A stretch of 64,000 nt of DNA from Dyadobacter psychrotolerans (GCF_004349265.1 NZ_SMFL01000009.1:124001-188000), one strand, 5' to 3'. Positions 1 through 9,180 are shown, counted from the first letter of the stretch. Program-made: numbers and translations. The notes: a model not told the origin generated them from the sequence alone.

Positions 1-161
1 TTAATACCTGGAAAAACGGTGTTGCCCGTGCCTTAAAACGTTACGTGCCGGATGGAACGGAAGTAAAAAAGCAGATGTGCCAGAATTGCAGCTCGACGAA
101 TTTGATGTATCAGGAAGGTTGCCTGACTTGCAAGGATTGCGGGAGCTCGAAGTGTGGGTGA
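1..161 (+). CDS. nrdJ: Vitamin B12-dependent (class II) ribonucleotide reductase, C-terminal end only
   Basis: The window opens inside this gene; the last 52 codons are readable (frame beginning at base 3, TGA at 159-161). The tail carries paired cysteines, CQNC, then CLTCKDC and a terminal SKCG, with YQEGCLTC between them. This is the cysteine-rich tail typical of adenosylcobalamin-dependent ribonucleotide reductases, which make deoxyribonucleotides in the cytoplasm. The tail cysteines in this family re-reduce or stabilise the active site. The catalytic barrel lies outside the window, so the call rests on the tail only. Confidence 0.8.
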   Translation, partial: NTWKNGVARALKRYVPDGTEVKKQMCQNCSSTNLMYQEGCLTCKDCGSSKCG

Positions 162-177
162 GCTTAAAGGCTTTAGA

Positions 178-204
178 CTTGCCAAGTTTTGGAAACTTGG
201 CAAG
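178..204 (+). terminator. Perfect 12-bp hairpin after nrdJ
   Basis: CTTGCCAAGTTT and AAACTTGGCAAG form a perfect 12-bp stem with a 3-base loop, 16 bases after the nrdJ stop. It sits between two convergent genes (nrdJ plus, Uma2 minus). A clean T-run does not follow directly on the plus strand, so it may act as a weak or bidirectional terminator. Confidence 0.5.
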
Positions 205-225
205 CCTTTGAAACTTGAAAGTCTT

Positions 226-798
226 TTAAAAAATATCTGAAAGTTTAATCACCAGACCCGGAAGAACTTCTTCCCCCAAAAGATCATCAGAAAACAACTT
301 TACTTCTGGTTCTCGAACCGGGCTAAAAATATATGTTTGCCTCTTTTTAGGATCAACAAGCCAACCTAGTCGAACTCCGTTCACAAGCCATTTTTTCATT
401 TTCTGCTCCAAATCCTCCATTTCATCAGACTCCGACATTAATTCAATAACAAAGTCCGGACAAACATGGGCAAATTTCTTTAAATCTGATAAAGGAATCG
501 TTGCAAGTCTTTCATTAGAAATCCAGGCAACATCAGGGGCTCTCATAGAACTATCAGGAAGTGTATAACCGCCGTTAGAGTCTGATACTCTTCCGAGACG
601 ATTTCTCAGATTCCATGAATATATTCTATAGTTTAAATCACTGTTCCTGAAACTGGTTTCTATTCCTGTTGGCGGCATAACTACAATTTGTCCATTTTCA
701 TTTCGCTCTACACGCAAGTCGGGATTGGCCCTACAAAACCTATAAAACTCTTCGTCTGAAAAAGTGTCTATCTGTGGAATGTTAATAGCTAGTCTCAT
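226..798 (-). CDS. Uma2 family (DUF820) PD-(D/E)xK nuclease-like protein
   Basis: A 190-residue protein of the Uma2/DUF820 family, a restriction-endonuclease fold whose cellular role is not established. The family core is visible: RAPDVAWIS near residue 86, then PDFVIELMSESD, a KKWLVNGVRLGWLVDP stretch with the usual spacing, and a short C-terminal LPGLVIKLSDIF. Acidic residues in APDV and ExMSESD are the likely metal ligands. Length is normal. A second, diverged Uma2 gene lies at 16200-16781. No partner gene adjoins it. A TATTTTTG box lies just upstream and an AGAGGA purine stretch precedes the ATG. Confidence 0.85.
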   Translation of the reverse strand: MRLAINIPQIDTFSDEEFYRFCRANPDLRVERNENGQIVVMPPTGIETSFRNSDLNYRIYSWNLRNRLGRVSDSNGGYTLPDSSMRAPDVAWISNERLATIPLSDLKKFAHVCPDFVIELMSESDEMEDLEQKMKKWLVNGVRLGWLVDPKKRQTYIFSPVREPEVKLFSDDLLGEEVLPGLVIKLSDIF

Positions 799-816
799 AA
801 TGTAATCCTCTTTTTA

Positions 817-844
817 CAAAAATAGCAGCTTCAAATAAGATCAA
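817..844 (-). promoter_or_regulatory. Putative Bacteroidota promoter for the first Uma2 gene
   Basis: On the minus strand TATTTTTG (817-824) matches the Bacteroidota -7 consensus TAnnTTTG, with TTG at 842-844 and 17 bases between, about 20 bases before the ATG at 798. The TTG falls inside the 3' end of purB. Pattern match only. Confidence 0.4.
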
Positions 845-2196
845 TGCGTATCCTCAACAACCCCAATATAATTAAACGGAGTCAATCCACGCAGTTCTTC
901 GCGAATTTTTTCTGAAACGTCAAGGGTTTCTACAAAACGGGAAATGGACTCATGGGAGATCTTCTCGTTGGTACGGGTAAGTTCTTTCAGTGCTTCGTAA
1001 GGTTTTGGATATCCTTCGCGGCGCAGAATTGTTTGTATCGCTTCCGACACAACGGCCCAGTTATCTTCGAGTTCAGCTTTCAGAATTTCGCCGTTCAACT
1101 CCACTTTCCCCAATCCTTTGATAAGCGAATTCAGCGCAATACATTGATGTGCCAATGGAACCCCAATGTTACGAAGTACAGTTGAATCGGTAAGATCGCG
1201 CTGCATACGGGAGATCGGAAGTTTTGCTGCGAAGTGCTCGAACAATGCCGAAGCAAGTCCAAGATTACCTTCTGAGTTTTCAAAGTCAATCGGATTCACC
1301 TTGTGCGGCATGGCTGATGAACCGATTTCTCCTGCTTTTATTTTCTGTTTGAAATAACCCATCGAAATATATGTCCACATATCGCGGTTCAAATCTGTCA
1401 GGATTGTATTCAGGCGTTTCAAACAGTCAAACGTAGCAGCCAGGTTGTCGTAATGTTCGATTTGCGTGGTGTGCTTACTTCTTTTCAAGCCCAAACCTTC
1501 CACAAAATGGTTAGCAAAAGCCATCCAGTCCTGCTTCGGGTATGCTACATGGTGCGCATTAAAATTACCCGTTGCTCCACCAAATTTCGCAGAATTAGGT
1601 ATTTTATCAAGCATTTCCAGTTGTCTTTCCAGTCTTTCAACAAAAACCAGAAACTCCTTTCCTACGCGTGTAGGCGAAGCAGGCTGTCCGTGTGTGAATG
1701 CAAGCATCGGCACATTTCTCCATTCGATAGACATTCTTTTTAAAACAAAAAGAACCTGACGGAACAACGGCTTGATCTGGCGTTCCAGTGCATCCTTTAA
1801 AGAAAGCGGAATGGCCGTATTGTTGATATCCTGAGAAGTCAACCCAAAATGGATGAATTCCTGATAAGCTTCAATTTCAAGTTTTACGAACTGCTCTTTG
1901 ATAAAATATTCAACAGCCTTTACGTCGTGATTGGTTGTCTTTTCGATGTCCTTAATATTCAGCGCATCCTGTTCCGAAAAGTCTTCGTAGATTTTACGCA
2001 GAGAAGCATATTTCTTCTTATCAAATTCAGCTAACTGCGGAAGAGGAATTTCGCACAGTGCGATAAAGTATTCGATTTCAACATAAACGCGATAATAGAT
2101 TAAAGCGTACTCAGAAAAATAAGCAGAAAGCTCAGAAACTTGCTTGTAGTAACGGCCGTCTACCGGTGAAATAGCCGTAAGTTGATTTAATGACAT
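841..2196 (-). CDS. purB: Adenylosuccinate lyase
   Basis: A 451-residue cytoplasmic enzyme of purine synthesis that cleaves SAICAR to AICAR and adenylosuccinate to AMP, releasing fumarate. Visible are the N-terminal ISPVDGRYY typical of PurB, the THGQPASPT catalytic-histidine segment near residue 168 and the fumarase/lyase signature GSSAMPHKVNP near residue 292. The open frame extends ten codons upstream to 2226, but the ATG at 2196 (MSLNQLTAISPVDGRYY) fits the family, and the likely -7 box at 2228-2235 would place transcription start too close to the longer start. Length is normal for the family. Confidence 0.95.
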   Translation of the reverse strand: MSLNQLTAISPVDGRYYKQVSELSAYFSEYALIYYRVYVEIEYFIALCEIPLPQLAEFDKKKYASLRKIYEDFSEQDALNIKDIEKTTNHDVKAVEYFIKEQFVKLEIEAYQEFIHFGLTSQDINNTAIPLSLKDALERQIKPLFRQVLFVLKRMSIEWRNVPMLAFTHGQPASPTRVGKEFLVFVERLERQLEMLDKIPNSAKFGGATGNFNAHHVAYPKQDWMAFANHFVEGLGLKRSKHTTQIEHYDNLAATFDCLKRLNTILTDLNRDMWTYISMGYFKQKIKAGEIGSSAMPHKVNPIDFENSEGNLGLASALFEHFAAKLPISRMQRDLTDSTVLRNIGVPLAHQCIALNSLIKGLGKVELNGEILKAELEDNWAVVSEAIQTILRREGYPKPYEALKELTRTNEKISHESISRFVETLDVSEKIREELRGLTPFNYIGVVEDTH

Positions 2197-2227
2197 GATT
2201 TTCAATGCAGAAAAATAGATTATCACG

Positions 2228-2235
2228 CAAAGTTA
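2228..2235 (-). promoter_or_regulatory. Putative -7 box for purB
   Basis: The minus strand reads TAACTTTG, a perfect match to TAnnTTTG, about 32 bases before the chosen purB ATG at 2196. No clear TTG is seen at -33. Its position supports the shorter purB start. Confidence 0.45.
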
Positions 2236-2355
2236 AGGGAATTCGGCGTCGAAAACTGGTAAATCCGGCATGAAATATTCTTTTTGGTATTCGCAACAGA
2301 TATTTTAAAACTATTCGCATATTCGCCTGTCAAACCTGAACGCAATAAATAACAT

Positions 2356-3096
2356 ATGCAGCAATCCCCATTTCTCGGAGAATTAGTTGGCACCATGGTT
2401 CTTATCCTGTTAGGAAACGGAGTAGTAGCCAATGTTGTCCTCAAAAAAACAAAAGGTGAAAACAGCGGCTGGATCGTCATTACCGCCGGATGGGGATTTG
2501 CGGTGATGATCGGAATATTTACAGCCAATGCATTTGGCAGCGCAGCTGCGCATCTAAATCCTGCCGTGACAATTGCTTTTGCTGTTTTGAGAAACGACTA
2601 CGCGTCTGTCCCTTCATATCTCCTGGCACAGTTGATCGGCGCTTTTTTAGGCTCTGTTTTGGTTTGGCTGCAATATTTCCCGCATTGGAAAGCCACGGAA
2701 GATCCGGGATCCAAACTGGCCTGTTTTGCTACCGGTCCTGCAATCCGTTCTTATGGATATAATTTTCTGAGTGAGTTTATCGCTACAATTTTACTGATTG
2801 TAGGTGTCGTAGCCATTGGTTACGCCGGAACTGCCGATCCTGATAAAGGTGGTATACCTTCGGGTTTAACTCCGTATTTGGTTGGCATGCTGGTCTGGAG
2901 TTTAGGTTTGTCTTTGGGCGGCACTACCGGTTATGGCATCAACCCTGTCCGCGATTTGGGACCACGGCTGGCGCACATGTTACTGCCTATTCCGGGAAAA
3001 GGCACTTCGGACTGGTCCTACGGCTGGATTCCTGTTTTAGGGCCGATCCTGGGAGCGATTGTCGGTGGATTGATATTGAGGTCGTTTTCTTTTTGA
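2356..3096 (+). CDS. glpF: MIP family channel, aquaglyceroporin type
   Basis: A 246-residue inner-membrane channel with six hydrophobic segments and two half-helix loops. The first loop has the normal HLNPAVT (NPA at 68-70); the second reads GINPVRDLGPR, so the second NPA is NPV (196-198), followed by the selectivity arginine and the aspartate typical of glycerol facilitators. The C-terminal SDWSYGWIPVLGP also fits the GlpF branch. Family members pass water and small polyols such as glycerol. No glycerol kinase neighbours it. It diverges from purB, with about 160 bases between the two starts. Confidence 0.88.
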   Translation: MQQSPFLGELVGTMVLILLGNGVVANVVLKKTKGENSGWIVITAGWGFAVMIGIFTANAFGSAAAHLNPAVTIAFAVLRNDYASVPSYLLAQLIGAFLGSVLVWLQYFPHWKATEDPGSKLACFATGPAIRSYGYNFLSEFIATILLIVGVVAIGYAGTADPDKGGIPSGLTPYLVGMLVWSLGLSLGGTTGYGINPVRDLGPRLAHMLLPIPGKGTSDWSYGWIPVLGPILGAIVGGLILRSFSF

Positions 3097-3107
3097 AGAA
3101 TACTTTT

Positions 3108-5282
3108 TCAATTCACAAAAACCTCATCCACAAAAACCCAGGCTTTCTCTCCCTTTCCCGGATGCCACAAAGGAAGCTTTGCCAGCGGCTTGGCAATGAG
3201 CTTGATACAGCTTAATTCCTGCAATGCAAAATCAGCTTCCAGAGAAAGATTTTCAACATTACCGGTTGTCTGAACCGGCATTTCAGGAGTCAGGACTTTC
3301 AGTAATTTCAAATTTTTCTCATCTTTTCCACCCCAAACCTCCACACGTACAGGAGGAAAAATAAAACCGCCCACATTTCGAAGCATACTCAATGTGACAT
3401 TGTGTGCTTTTACCGGTTTTTTAAACAGCAGATAGGCCTGAAAATCATTTTCCCTATATCCCAGCCATTTGCCGCTGGAAGGAGAATTATCACTTTTAAC
3501 TCCGTTGGCGATCGTAATATCACGCTGTGCCGGATACTTTACGTCAGGAGGTGTGATAAGTCTGACGCTGTCGATGTGGTAAGTGGACCTGAAAAAGTAT
3601 TTATCCACACCTTTACTGCCATACCAGCCATTTTTAAATGCCTTCGCTTTCAGCTTGGTATTTTTATCGATTGTAACCGGCTTACTGTAAACCAGTGAAT
3701 GAACACTGTCCGGGTCCGATCCGTCAACCGTGTAGCGGATAGTCGTTCCCGGAATCTGGTGTTTCAAACGAATTGCAGTATTTCCTGAAATGATCTGATC
3801 CTCGTTTTCAATAATCGGAGGATTTAATGCAAGTTTAATAGTGTCGCTCCGGTAACCGGTTTCATAACTGACCTTTTTCTCCTTTTTCAAAAGCGCAAAT
3901 TCCTCTGTTGACAAACCGGTGCTCCAGACATAAACTCTTTTCAAAGAAGGAATTTCTTTCAGTTTTTTTACCTGAGTAATCCTCACTGATGTTCCGCTTA
4001 TGGATAATTCCCTTAGTTTAGCAAGCTTTTGTAGCTCACCTAATGTTTCACCCTTAATATCTGTAAAATTCAAAATAAGCTTTCGAAGCTCCGGAAACCG
4101 GGCAATTATTTTTAAATCTTCATCTTTGACCGGCATTTTACTTAAATCCATAGAAACGATCTGTTCCTTCAAAGCAAGAAGATCCTCTATGTCCTTGCTT
4201 TTAAAATTTGTCCGGTTATAAAAATTCACAAACAACGCCGGTGATTCAGCAGACAGACTTTTTATGAGCCTGTAAGTTGTATTCAGTTCTTTTACTTTAT
4301 CAGCATCCGCAGCATCGAAATCATATTGTTCTTCCGTTCTTCCACCGCCCAAAACATTCTGTGCATAGGCATAAACGGGACTTTGCTCAGAAAGCGAACT
4401 GACCATTTGATCAAAATCAGAACCCATTTTAATCCACTCTGCCAACAATACGACTTCCTCGTCCGTAAGCTGTGCTTTGCCTCTCGGAGACATGTGTTTT
4501 TTATCGTCAAGAGGTAAATGAATGCGGTTTAAAAGCAATCCCAGGTCAGCGCGGGTTGTATCCCAAAGTGCACCGCTTTTACCGCCTTTGACCAGCAGTT
4601 CTATGGTTTGCATTTGCAAGCCGCCTTTCGATTTTTCTGCATTATGACAGGCGTAGCATTTTTGCTGCAATACAGGCTGCACCAGATCTGCGTAAATTTT
4701 AGCTTCTTCAAGCGGGATCTTATTTTCTTCTGTGCTTAAATCTGCAACCGGAGAAATCAGGAAATCTTCTCCATGTGTCAGGTTCCCGCCTAAATGTCCT
4801 CCGATTGTGAGTAACAATAAAAAACCGGCAGCAAAAAACTTGGATGATAATTTCCAGGGAGTGAGATAAGTTCTGAAACCATACCAGGCGATACTTCCAA
4901 CGGATATTGCAACACCCATCCATTTGTGCCAAAACAGTGTATTACTTTCGTAGCCATCCTCTTTGGACAAAATGAATCCCGAAAAAGCGGCGACAACGGC
5001 TGTAAATGTTCCAATTAAAAGCAGCAGATCAGATAAGTTCGAATTCCATCTGACAGAATCAGGCTTATCGACAATCAAAACCCAGAATGCATAAAGCATC
5101 AGTACAACAAGCGGAAAATGCAGTACCAAAGGATGCATGCGGCCAATTGCCTGCATCCAATAAGGAACACTGAACCTGCTTTCGAATAGCAGGAGAAATA
5201 GGAGTAAACCGTTAAGAAAAAAAGCAATGTTGTAAAACAGGCCTTTCCAGTTATTTTGGGAGGGTTTAGAAGAAGAATCCAT
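3108..5282 (-). CDS. DUF2231 membrane domain plus planctomycete-type cytochrome c and Fn3-associated domains
   Basis: A 724-residue multidomain protein. Residues about 15-175 hold four to five membrane segments resembling DUF2231. A cytochrome-like haem site CYACH is at 209-213, with HMSPRG further on as candidate distal ligand region (PSCyt1 type). A leucine-rich stretch follows at about 370-480. A chitobiase/Fn3-associated domain with TIRYTVDGSDPD lies near 520, and a C-terminal discoidin-like beta region ends the protein. The rear domains are probably periplasmic. It is the last gene of a three-gene operon; its ATG overlaps the stop of the DUF1501 gene (TAATG). The substrate is unknown. 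A redox or surface-polymer role is inference. Confidence 0.75.
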   Translation of the reverse strand: MDSSSKPSQNNWKGLFYNIAFFLNGLLLFLLLFESRFSVPYWMQAIGRMHPLVLHFPLVVLMLYAFWVLIVDKPDSVRWNSNLSDLLLLIGTFTAVVAAFSGFILSKEDGYESNTLFWHKWMGVAISVGSIAWYGFRTYLTPWKLSSKFFAAGFLLLLTIGGHLGGNLTHGEDFLISPVADLSTEENKIPLEEAKIYADLVQPVLQQKCYACHNAEKSKGGLQMQTIELLVKGGKSGALWDTTRADLGLLLNRIHLPLDDKKHMSPRGKAQLTDEEVVLLAEWIKMGSDFDQMVSSLSEQSPVYAYAQNVLGGGRTEEQYDFDAADADKVKELNTTYRLIKSLSAESPALFVNFYNRTNFKSKDIEDLLALKEQIVSMDLSKMPVKDEDLKIIARFPELRKLILNFTDIKGETLGELQKLAKLRELSISGTSVRITQVKKLKEIPSLKRVYVWSTGLSTEEFALLKKEKKVSYETGYRSDTIKLALNPPIIENEDQIISGNTAIRLKHQIPGTTIRYTVDGSDPDSVHSLVYSKPVTIDKNTKLKAKAFKNGWYGSKGVDKYFFRSTYHIDSVRLITPPDVKYPAQRDITIANGVKSDNSPSSGKWLGYRENDFQAYLLFKKPVKAHNVTLSMLRNVGGFIFPPVRVEVWGGKDEKNLKLLKVLTPEMPVQTTGNVENLSLEADFALQELSCIKLIAKPLAKLPLWHPGKGEKAWVFVDEVFVN

Positions 5283-6739
5283 TAAGCGATAATACCATTT
5301 ACCAGTTTGCCGGCTACGTCTGTAAGCCGGTAACGACGTCCCTGATGCTTGAATACGAGTTTCTCATGGTCAAGCCCCAATTGATTCAGTATCGTGGCGT
5401 GAAAGTCGTGAACATGGACGGGATCCTTTACGATGTTATATCCAAATTCATCCGTTTCTCCATACACGACCCCGGGTTTGATACCGCCGCCTGCCATCCA
5501 AACTGTGAACGCACGCGGATGGTGATCACGACCATAATTATCTTTCGTTAAAGTACCCTGGCAATAGTTTGTCCTGCCAAACTCTCCTCCCCAGATCACC
5601 AGTGTTTCATCCAGCAAGCCACGTTGTTTAAGATCTGTGATCAAAGCAGCAGAAGCCTGATCTACATCCATACACTGCCCTTTTATTTCATTTGGCAAAC
5701 CTCCGTGGCTATCCCATCCCTGATGGTAAAGCTGAATAAACCTGACTCCCTGCTCTGATAATTTTCTTGCCAAAAGACAGTTTGCTGCGTAGGTTCCGGG
5801 CACCAGACATTCGGGGCCATACATTTTCACGATGGATTCCGGCTCTTTACTCATGTCGGTTATTTCCGGGACGGCCGTTTGCATCCGGAAAGCCATTTCA
5901 TATTGCTGTACTTTGGCTGTGATTTCCGGATCTCCAAAATCCTCATAGGTCCCCTGGTTAAGTTCCGAAAGCTTGTCGAGCATATTCCGTCGCTGGCTGC
6001 GGTCCATGCCTTCCGGATCATTTAGATACAAAACCGGATTTTCGCCGCTGCTAAACTGTACACCCTGATGAACGGAATCCAAAAATCCATTTGTCCACAA
6101 TTTAGAGTATACACCCTGCCCGTTCCCCTTGCCCCTCGACAACAACACGCAAAATCCGGGAAGATTCTGATTTTCACTTCCCAGGCCATAACTTAGCCAG
6201 GAACCCATACTTGGACGGTTACCGACCTGCGCTCCGGTTTGAAAAAACGTCAGTGCAGGGTCATGGTTGATTGCTTCGGTATTCAGGGTTTTGATGATAC
6301 ACAGATCGTCCGCAATGCTTGCCATGTGCGGGAGCAGCTCACTCATCCAGGCACCCGACTTTCCATGCTGTTTAAAATTAAAAACCGATCCTGCCAAGGG
6401 AAACTTGGCTTGGTTAGCCGTCATGCCCGTTAAGCGCTGTCCGCCGCGAATAGACTCCGGTAAATCTTCGCCATGCATTTTATTCAGCATCGGTTTATAA
6501 TCAAAAAGATCAAGTTGTGAAGGGGCACCATTTTGAAACAGATAAATGACGCGTTTAGCCTTTGGAGCAAAATGAGGCAGACCCGCCACGAGATCGTTCA
6601 TGTCACTTTCGCCGCTTCCCTTAAAAATATCAGGTATCAGCAAAGAACCCAATGCCGCACTACCAAGGCCAAGACTAAGTTTGGACAAAAAATGCCTGCG
6701 GGTCGTATTTATTCCAAAATCAAAAACCTGTTTTTCCAT
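5282..6739 (-). CDS. DUF1501 family Tat-exported protein
   Basis: A 485-residue protein of the DUF1501 family, which is related to the sulfatase/alkaline-phosphatase fold and has no proven reaction. A twin-arginine signal NTTRRHFLSKL lies near residues 10-20, followed by a hydrophobic, Ala/Gly-rich run, so export across the inner membrane is likely. Conserved family stretches include VIYLFQNGAPSQLDLFDYKP, the WDSHGG site and the GGEFGRT motif. The start at 6739 (MEKQVFDFGIN) puts the Tat motif at a normal distance; the open frame runs 17 codons further. Middle gene of the operon, translationally coupled to the DUF2231 gene. Confidence 0.88.
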   Translation of the reverse strand: MEKQVFDFGINTTRRHFLSKLSLGLGSAALGSLLIPDIFKGSGESDMNDLVAGLPHFAPKAKRVIYLFQNGAPSQLDLFDYKPMLNKMHGEDLPESIRGGQRLTGMTANQAKFPLAGSVFNFKQHGKSGAWMSELLPHMASIADDLCIIKTLNTEAINHDPALTFFQTGAQVGNRPSMGSWLSYGLGSENQNLPGFCVLLSRGKGNGQGVYSKLWTNGFLDSVHQGVQFSSGENPVLYLNDPEGMDRSQRRNMLDKLSELNQGTYEDFGDPEITAKVQQYEMAFRMQTAVPEITDMSKEPESIVKMYGPECLVPGTYAANCLLARKLSEQGVRFIQLYHQGWDSHGGLPNEIKGQCMDVDQASAALITDLKQRGLLDETLVIWGGEFGRTNYCQGTLTKDNYGRDHHPRAFTVWMAGGGIKPGVVYGETDEFGYNIVKDPVHVHDFHATILNQLGLDHEKLVFKHQGRRYRLTDVAGKLVNGIIA

Positions 6740-6752
6740 GGGTAATTTGTTT

Positions 6753-6847
6753 AACCGCAATGGGCGCAATTGGTTTCGCAATAGACGCAATGGAATAGTT
6801 TAAATTCCTTCGCGCCCATTGCAGGTTCCATGGCGACTATTGCGGTT
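6753..6847. repeat. Imperfect 95-bp palindrome with repeated CGCAAT motif
   Basis: Between the DUF1549 and DUF1501 genes. The ends AACCGCAAT (6753-6761) and ATTGCGGTT (6839-6847) are exact inverted repeats, and the roughly 43-base arms match imperfectly along their length around a TTTAAA centre. CGCAAT occurs four times in the left arm at 8-12 base intervals. It could fold into a long RNA hairpin inside the operon transcript or be an interspersed repeat. No other copy was noticed in the window. Confidence 0.65.
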
Positions 6848-6861
6848 CATTTCCATTTTTC

Positions 6862-9180
6862 CTAAGACTTCGTAATCGTTTCCTCCATATTGTAAAGCGT
6901 GTTAATCACACGCATCAAAGCCGCAGCCTGATTTTCATTCACTTTCGCTTCATGCGGAAATTCGCCAACATTCAATACTTTATGTGCGTGTTTTTTATCT
7001 TTTGAAAAAACAGCTGCTTCTTCATTGTAATAATTCACCAGCAATTTCAATTCTTTTTCAGTAGGGTTACGACAGACAATACGCTGAAACGACTCTTTAA
7101 TTTTTTCTTCCGTTACCGAAGATTTAATGGTAAGTCGCTCTGCCAGCACGCGGGAAGCTTCCAGTACAGTCGGGTCGTTAAGCATCACCAAGGCCTGCAA
7201 GGGTGTATTCGTTTTGGATCGTTTTATTTCACAGTGATCCCGGTTGCTGGCATCAAAAATAATCATGGATGGAGGTGGTACAGTAAGTTTGATAAAAGTA
7301 TACATGCCTCTTCTGTAAAGCGCTCCACCTCTGTCCTGCTGATAACTTCTCAAAGATCCACGCCCGGATGTTGCAGATTCCCATAAACCTTTTGGCTGAT
7401 ACGGTTTTACGCTCGGCCCGCCAATTTTCGGATTTAATAAGCCGCTGGTAGACAATACCATATCCCGGACAAATTCCGCCGGCAAGCGGTACCGCGGCCC
7501 CCGCGACAGATAGATATTATCCGGGTCCGTCTTTAACTTTTCCTGCGTAATCTTTGCTGACTGCCGATAAGTTGCAGAGGTAACAACCTGTTTAACAAGC
7601 CGTTTGATATCCCAGTTGTAATTCATAAAATCAACTGCAAGCCAGTCAAGCAATGCAGGATTTGTTGGCAATTCGCCCTGCATACCAAAATCACCTGTAC
7701 TTTTTACCAAACCTCGTCCAAAGAATTCCTGCCAGACTTGATTCACAAAAACCCTGGCTGTTAAGGGATTGTTTTTACTGGTTGTCCATCTGGCAAGCCC
7801 AAGCCGGTTTTGGGGCAGTTTGGTGGTATCAAATTTCATAACTGACGGAAGTCCTGAGGCTGTAACAACTTTTCCAGGCGCATCATAAACACCCCGGTTC
7901 AGAACATGTGTCGCCCGCAATGTATCCCGTTCTCCCATCACCGATACAATCAGCCGGCTGGTATCAGGCCTGTTGATAAAAGAAAGCAAAGTTTTGGCTT
8001 CCTGATCCGTGATGCTCATCATCGGATTTTTGGCCGGCTTCGATTGGGACACATCGCCCTCATAACCAACTTCTTTTGAATTATTAAAAAATGCAAAAAG
8101 CCGGTAGTAATCTTCCTGGGAGATCGGATCGTACTTGTGGTCGTGGCACTGCGCACATTCTACTGTCAGGCCTAAGATACCTGTGCTGTATGTTTTTGTT
8201 TTATCAATGTTGTATTCAATTCTGTATTCTTCCGGGATCACGCCGCCTTCTTCCGTATACTTGTGATTTCTGAAAAATGCAGTAGCCAGAACCTGCTCTT
8301 TACTTGCATTGGGTAACATATCGCCTGCAATTTGCCAGGTCAGAAACTGATCATACGACATGTTTTTATTGAAAGCATTAATCAGCCAGTCGCGCCACGG
8401 CCATTGCGTTCTTACCTCATCGTCCTGATAACCGTATGAATCCGCATAACGGGCCATATCCAGCCAGTATACCGACATTTTTTCACCATACGTTTTCTGA
8501 CTGATCAGTTCGCTGACAATATTTTCGTAAGCCTTTTCACTTTTGTCTGCCTCAAATTTCCGCTGCATTTCCAGTGTTGGCGGCAGTCCGGTGAGATCCA
8601 GTGCAACCCTTTTTAACAAGTGACTTTTGTCTGCTTCGTCATTTGGCACTAATCCTGCACGCTCCATTTTTTGCAGTACAAAATAATCGATTTCATTTTT
8701 AGGCCATTCCTTTTTCTCAACCTCAGGAACCTTTGGAAGTACAGGCGTGGTAAATGCCCAATGTTTTTCATATCTGGCGCCTTGTTCAATCCATTTTTTT
8801 ACCGTCCCAACTTCCGTCTCACTCAAAAGCCCAAGGTGTGACTCGGGCGTCGGCATCTGATATTCAGGATCAATGGAGATGATTCTTTTGTACAGCTCAG
8901 ATTGTTCTGGTTTGCCGGGAAAGATGGCGACACCTTTTCCATCCTTCAATTTTGCATAAGCACTTTCGGCCATATCCAATCGCAATCCGGCTTCCCGTTT
9001 TTTTGCATCCGGGCCATGGCATGCGAAACACTTATCAGATAAAATAGGCCTGATATCAAAATTATAACTGACTGTTTGTTCTGATGAACTCTTTTTTACC
9101 GTATTTTTCTGGTAACAGGAAGCAACCATCATTCCTATAAACAGTAATATTCCAGCTGCTAAGAAAACAGGTTTTTTCAT
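6862..9180 (-). CDS. PSCyt1-DUF1549-DUF1553 lipoprotein
   Basis: A 772-residue protein of a family combination best known from Planctomycetes. The start at 9180 gives a lipoprotein signal with the lipobox cysteine at 22 (VASC). A planctomycete cytochrome domain follows with CFACHG at 51-55 and a distal YQMPTPES. DUF1549 starts near 155 and contains DLTGLPPT and a second haem-like CAQCHDHKYDP. DUF1553 occupies the C-terminal third (NPLTARVFVNQVWQEFFGRG, then NRDHCEIKRSKTNTPLQAL). Probable c-type haem-bearing surface or periplasmic protein. First gene of the operon with DUF1501 and DUF2231 proteins; function unknown. Confidence 0.88.
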   Translation of the reverse strand: MKKPVFLAAGILLFIGMMVASCYQKNTVKKSSSEQTVSYNFDIRPILSDKCFACHGPDAKKREAGLRLDMAESAYAKLKDGKGVAIFPGKPEQSELYKRIISIDPEYQMPTPESHLGLLSETEVGTVKKWIEQGARYEKHWAFTTPVLPKVPEVEKKEWPKNEIDYFVLQKMERAGLVPNDEADKSHLLKRVALDLTGLPPTLEMQRKFEADKSEKAYENIVSELISQKTYGEKMSVYWLDMARYADSYGYQDDEVRTQWPWRDWLINAFNKNMSYDQFLTWQIAGDMLPNASKEQVLATAFFRNHKYTEEGGVIPEEYRIEYNIDKTKTYSTGILGLTVECAQCHDHKYDPISQEDYYRLFAFFNNSKEVGYEGDVSQSKPAKNPMMSITDQEAKTLLSFINRPDTSRLIVSVMGERDTLRATHVLNRGVYDAPGKVVTASGLPSVMKFDTTKLPQNRLGLARWTTSKNNPLTARVFVNQVWQEFFGRGLVKSTGDFGMQGELPTNPALLDWLAVDFMNYNWDIKRLVKQVVTSATYRQSAKITQEKLKTDPDNIYLSRGPRYRLPAEFVRDMVLSTSGLLNPKIGGPSVKPYQPKGLWESATSGRGSLRSYQQDRGGALYRRGMYTFIKLTVPPPSMIIFDASNRDHCEIKRSKTNTPLQALVMLNDPTVLEASRVLAERLTIKSSVTEEKIKESFQRIVCRNPTEKELKLLVNYYNEEAAVFSKDKKHAHKVLNVGEFPHEAKVNENQAAALMRVINTLYNMEETITKS

